The notes under the pieces are model-generated. The model searched no databases, was not told the DNA's origin, and saw only the letters and a list, made by a program, of their open reading frames with translations. Source: Actinomycetes bacterium (GTDB lineage Bacteria > Actinomycetota > Acidimicrobiia > Acidimicrobiales > Microtrichaceae). Taken from it: 22,587 bases of DNA. Both the position numbers and the translations under genes were made by a program. Each line of letters opens with the position of its first letter. Position 1 is the stretch's first letter. This document shows, one piece after another, positions 21,874-22,587 of this stretch. The stretch lies in the NCBI GenBank assembly GCA_023437745.1, contig JAEZFI010000329.1:1-22587 (forward strand), given 5' to 3'.

Positions 21874-21879
21874 AACCTA
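21874..21879 (-). promoter_or_regulatory. -10 box of the methyltransferase gene (leaderless layout)
   Basis: TAGGTT on the minus strand matches TANNNT and ends seven bases before ATG 21866. The absence of a ribosome binding site in the gap fits a leaderless mRNA. Confidence 0.45.
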
Positions 21880-21904
21880 ACCCCGTGGTCGCCCGTTCGC
21901 TGGG

Positions 21905-22587
21905 CTACCCCGGGGCGCAGTCGTAGAGCGAGCGCGAGACCTCGCCGGCATCGAGCGGGAGCCCGACGAACACGTCGAGCGCGGCGGGGACCATCGAGTG
22001 GAGTGCCGCGCTCTCCGAGATCGTCGCGACCTGACCGGCGGAGAGGACCCAGGCCCCGTCGATCGCGACGGTCCGGCCCGCGGCGTCGAGCAGGTCGGCC
22101 ACGACCCAGCGGTACATCCCGTCGGTGTAGGCGAACGCCGGACCGAGCGCGACGGCGTCGTTGGTCAGAGTGCCGGTGATGGCGAGGACGTCGAGATCGT
22201 CCGCGGGCGCGCAGGGGTACAGGTCCACGGGGCCGACGCCGGTCGACGGCGGTGCAGCGTCGATCGAGGTCGCCGTGCCACCCGGAGCGCCGGAGGTGTC
22301 GGGCGTGCCGGGAGTCCCGGGCGCCGACCCACCGGGCGCGGCGTCGGGTGAGGTCGGGGCCGTCGTGCTCGTGTCGGAGCCCGCGCCGGCGTCGACGGCG
22401 GCGTCGCGATCGGGAGGCCCCACGATCACGGCCGTCGCCACGAGGGCGACGAGGATGCCGATCACCCACCACCGCCAGTACCGCCGGAGCGCGCCGGCGT
22501 CCCCGGACCTGGGCGGCGCGTCGGGTGGCTCGAGGTCCGGTGCGTCGAGGCGCGGTGCGACCGGCGGGAGGGCCGGCGCGACAGGCG
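21905..22587 (-). CDS. type II single-pass membrane protein, partial at right edge
   Basis: The frame is open to the window edge, so the N-terminus is missing. The visible part starts with a Pro/Ala/Asp-rich cytoplasmic segment, then LRRYWRWW and a hydrophobic helix (VIGILVALVATAVIVG), followed by a Thr/Ser/Pro/Gly-rich linker. The extracellular domain (from about LYPCAPADDLDVLAITGTL) has strands and a closing YDCAPG; its two Cys could pair. GTG 22465 would be an internal start, but the basic-aromatic run before the helix fits a longer protein. The extracellular domain is not recognised. Confidence 0.75.
   Translation of the reverse strand, partial: PVAPALPPVAPRLDAPDLEPPDAPPRSGDAGALRRYWRWWVIGILVALVATAVIVGPPDRDAAVDAGAGSDTSTTAPTSPDAAPGGSAPGTPGTPDTSGAPGGTATSIDAAPPSTGVGPVDLYPCAPADDLDVLAITGTLTNDAVALGPAFAYTDGMYRWVVADLLDAAGRTVAIDGAWVLSAGQVATISESAALHSMVPAALDVFVGLPLDAGEVSRSLYDCAPG

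Noticed and set aside
19203..21926. Long plus-strand open frame (907 codons) crossing HrpB, the SAP-like gene and the methyltransferase
   Set aside because: It spans three well-supported genes in other frames; shadow of codon bias.
1..22587. CRISPR arrays, insertion sequences, rRNA, phage structural or conjugation genes
   Set aside because: None seen: no regularly spaced repeats, no transposase frames other than the serine recombinase, and no capsid, terminase, relaxase or secretion genes.

Overview
The window reads as chromosomal DNA of a high-GC Gram-positive bacterium (Actinomycetota). The signs are strong G/C bias at third codon positions, many GTG starts, likely leaderless genes with a TANNNT -10 box about seven bases before the start codon, a Thr-rich surface protein with an LAxTG sorting signal, and MmyB-type and TetR regulators. 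An acidimicrobiial relative would fit, but the sequence alone does not fix the class.

The left part (about 84 to 9350) looks like an accessory island. It opens with a tRNA-Glu(CTC) gene. The 3' end of a large serine recombinase gene (minus strand) runs into this tRNA, so its last 12 codons and stop are tRNA sequence read backwards. Upstream of the recombinase lie a small translationally coupled gene, a compact divergent promoter with palindromes, a coiled-coil/winged-helix protein and a small XRE regulator whose start codon is covered by an inverted repeat. Next come an orphan 158-aa gene, a decayed aquaporin (MIP) pseudogene, a two-helix membrane protein with a DUF3395-like domain, and a minus-strand cassette: radical SAM protein, possible 61-aa peptide, LAxTG-anchored Thr-rich surface protein. 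The island ends with weakly supported small genes, a 78-aa conserved-looking small protein, a STAS-domain protein and a 112-aa orphan. No phage structural, conjugation or replication genes are visible, so the element is small, mosaic or partly decayed.

From about 9364 the content turns into ordinary dense core-like chromosome: YceI-family protein with a divergent MmyB-type regulator; a TetR regulator divergent from an NAD(P)-binding SDR/NmrA-like protein, with a 16-bp palindrome between them; a 1050-aa putative lipoprotein of unknown function; a cytochrome P450 overlapping a TetR gene; the HrpB helicase; a protein with a C-terminal SAP/Rho-N-like motif; a class I methyltransferase; and a type II single-pass membrane protein running off the right edge.

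The points most worth following are the tRNA/recombinase junction, the radical SAM / short peptide / sortase-substrate cassette, and the 1050-aa lipoprotein beside the P450.
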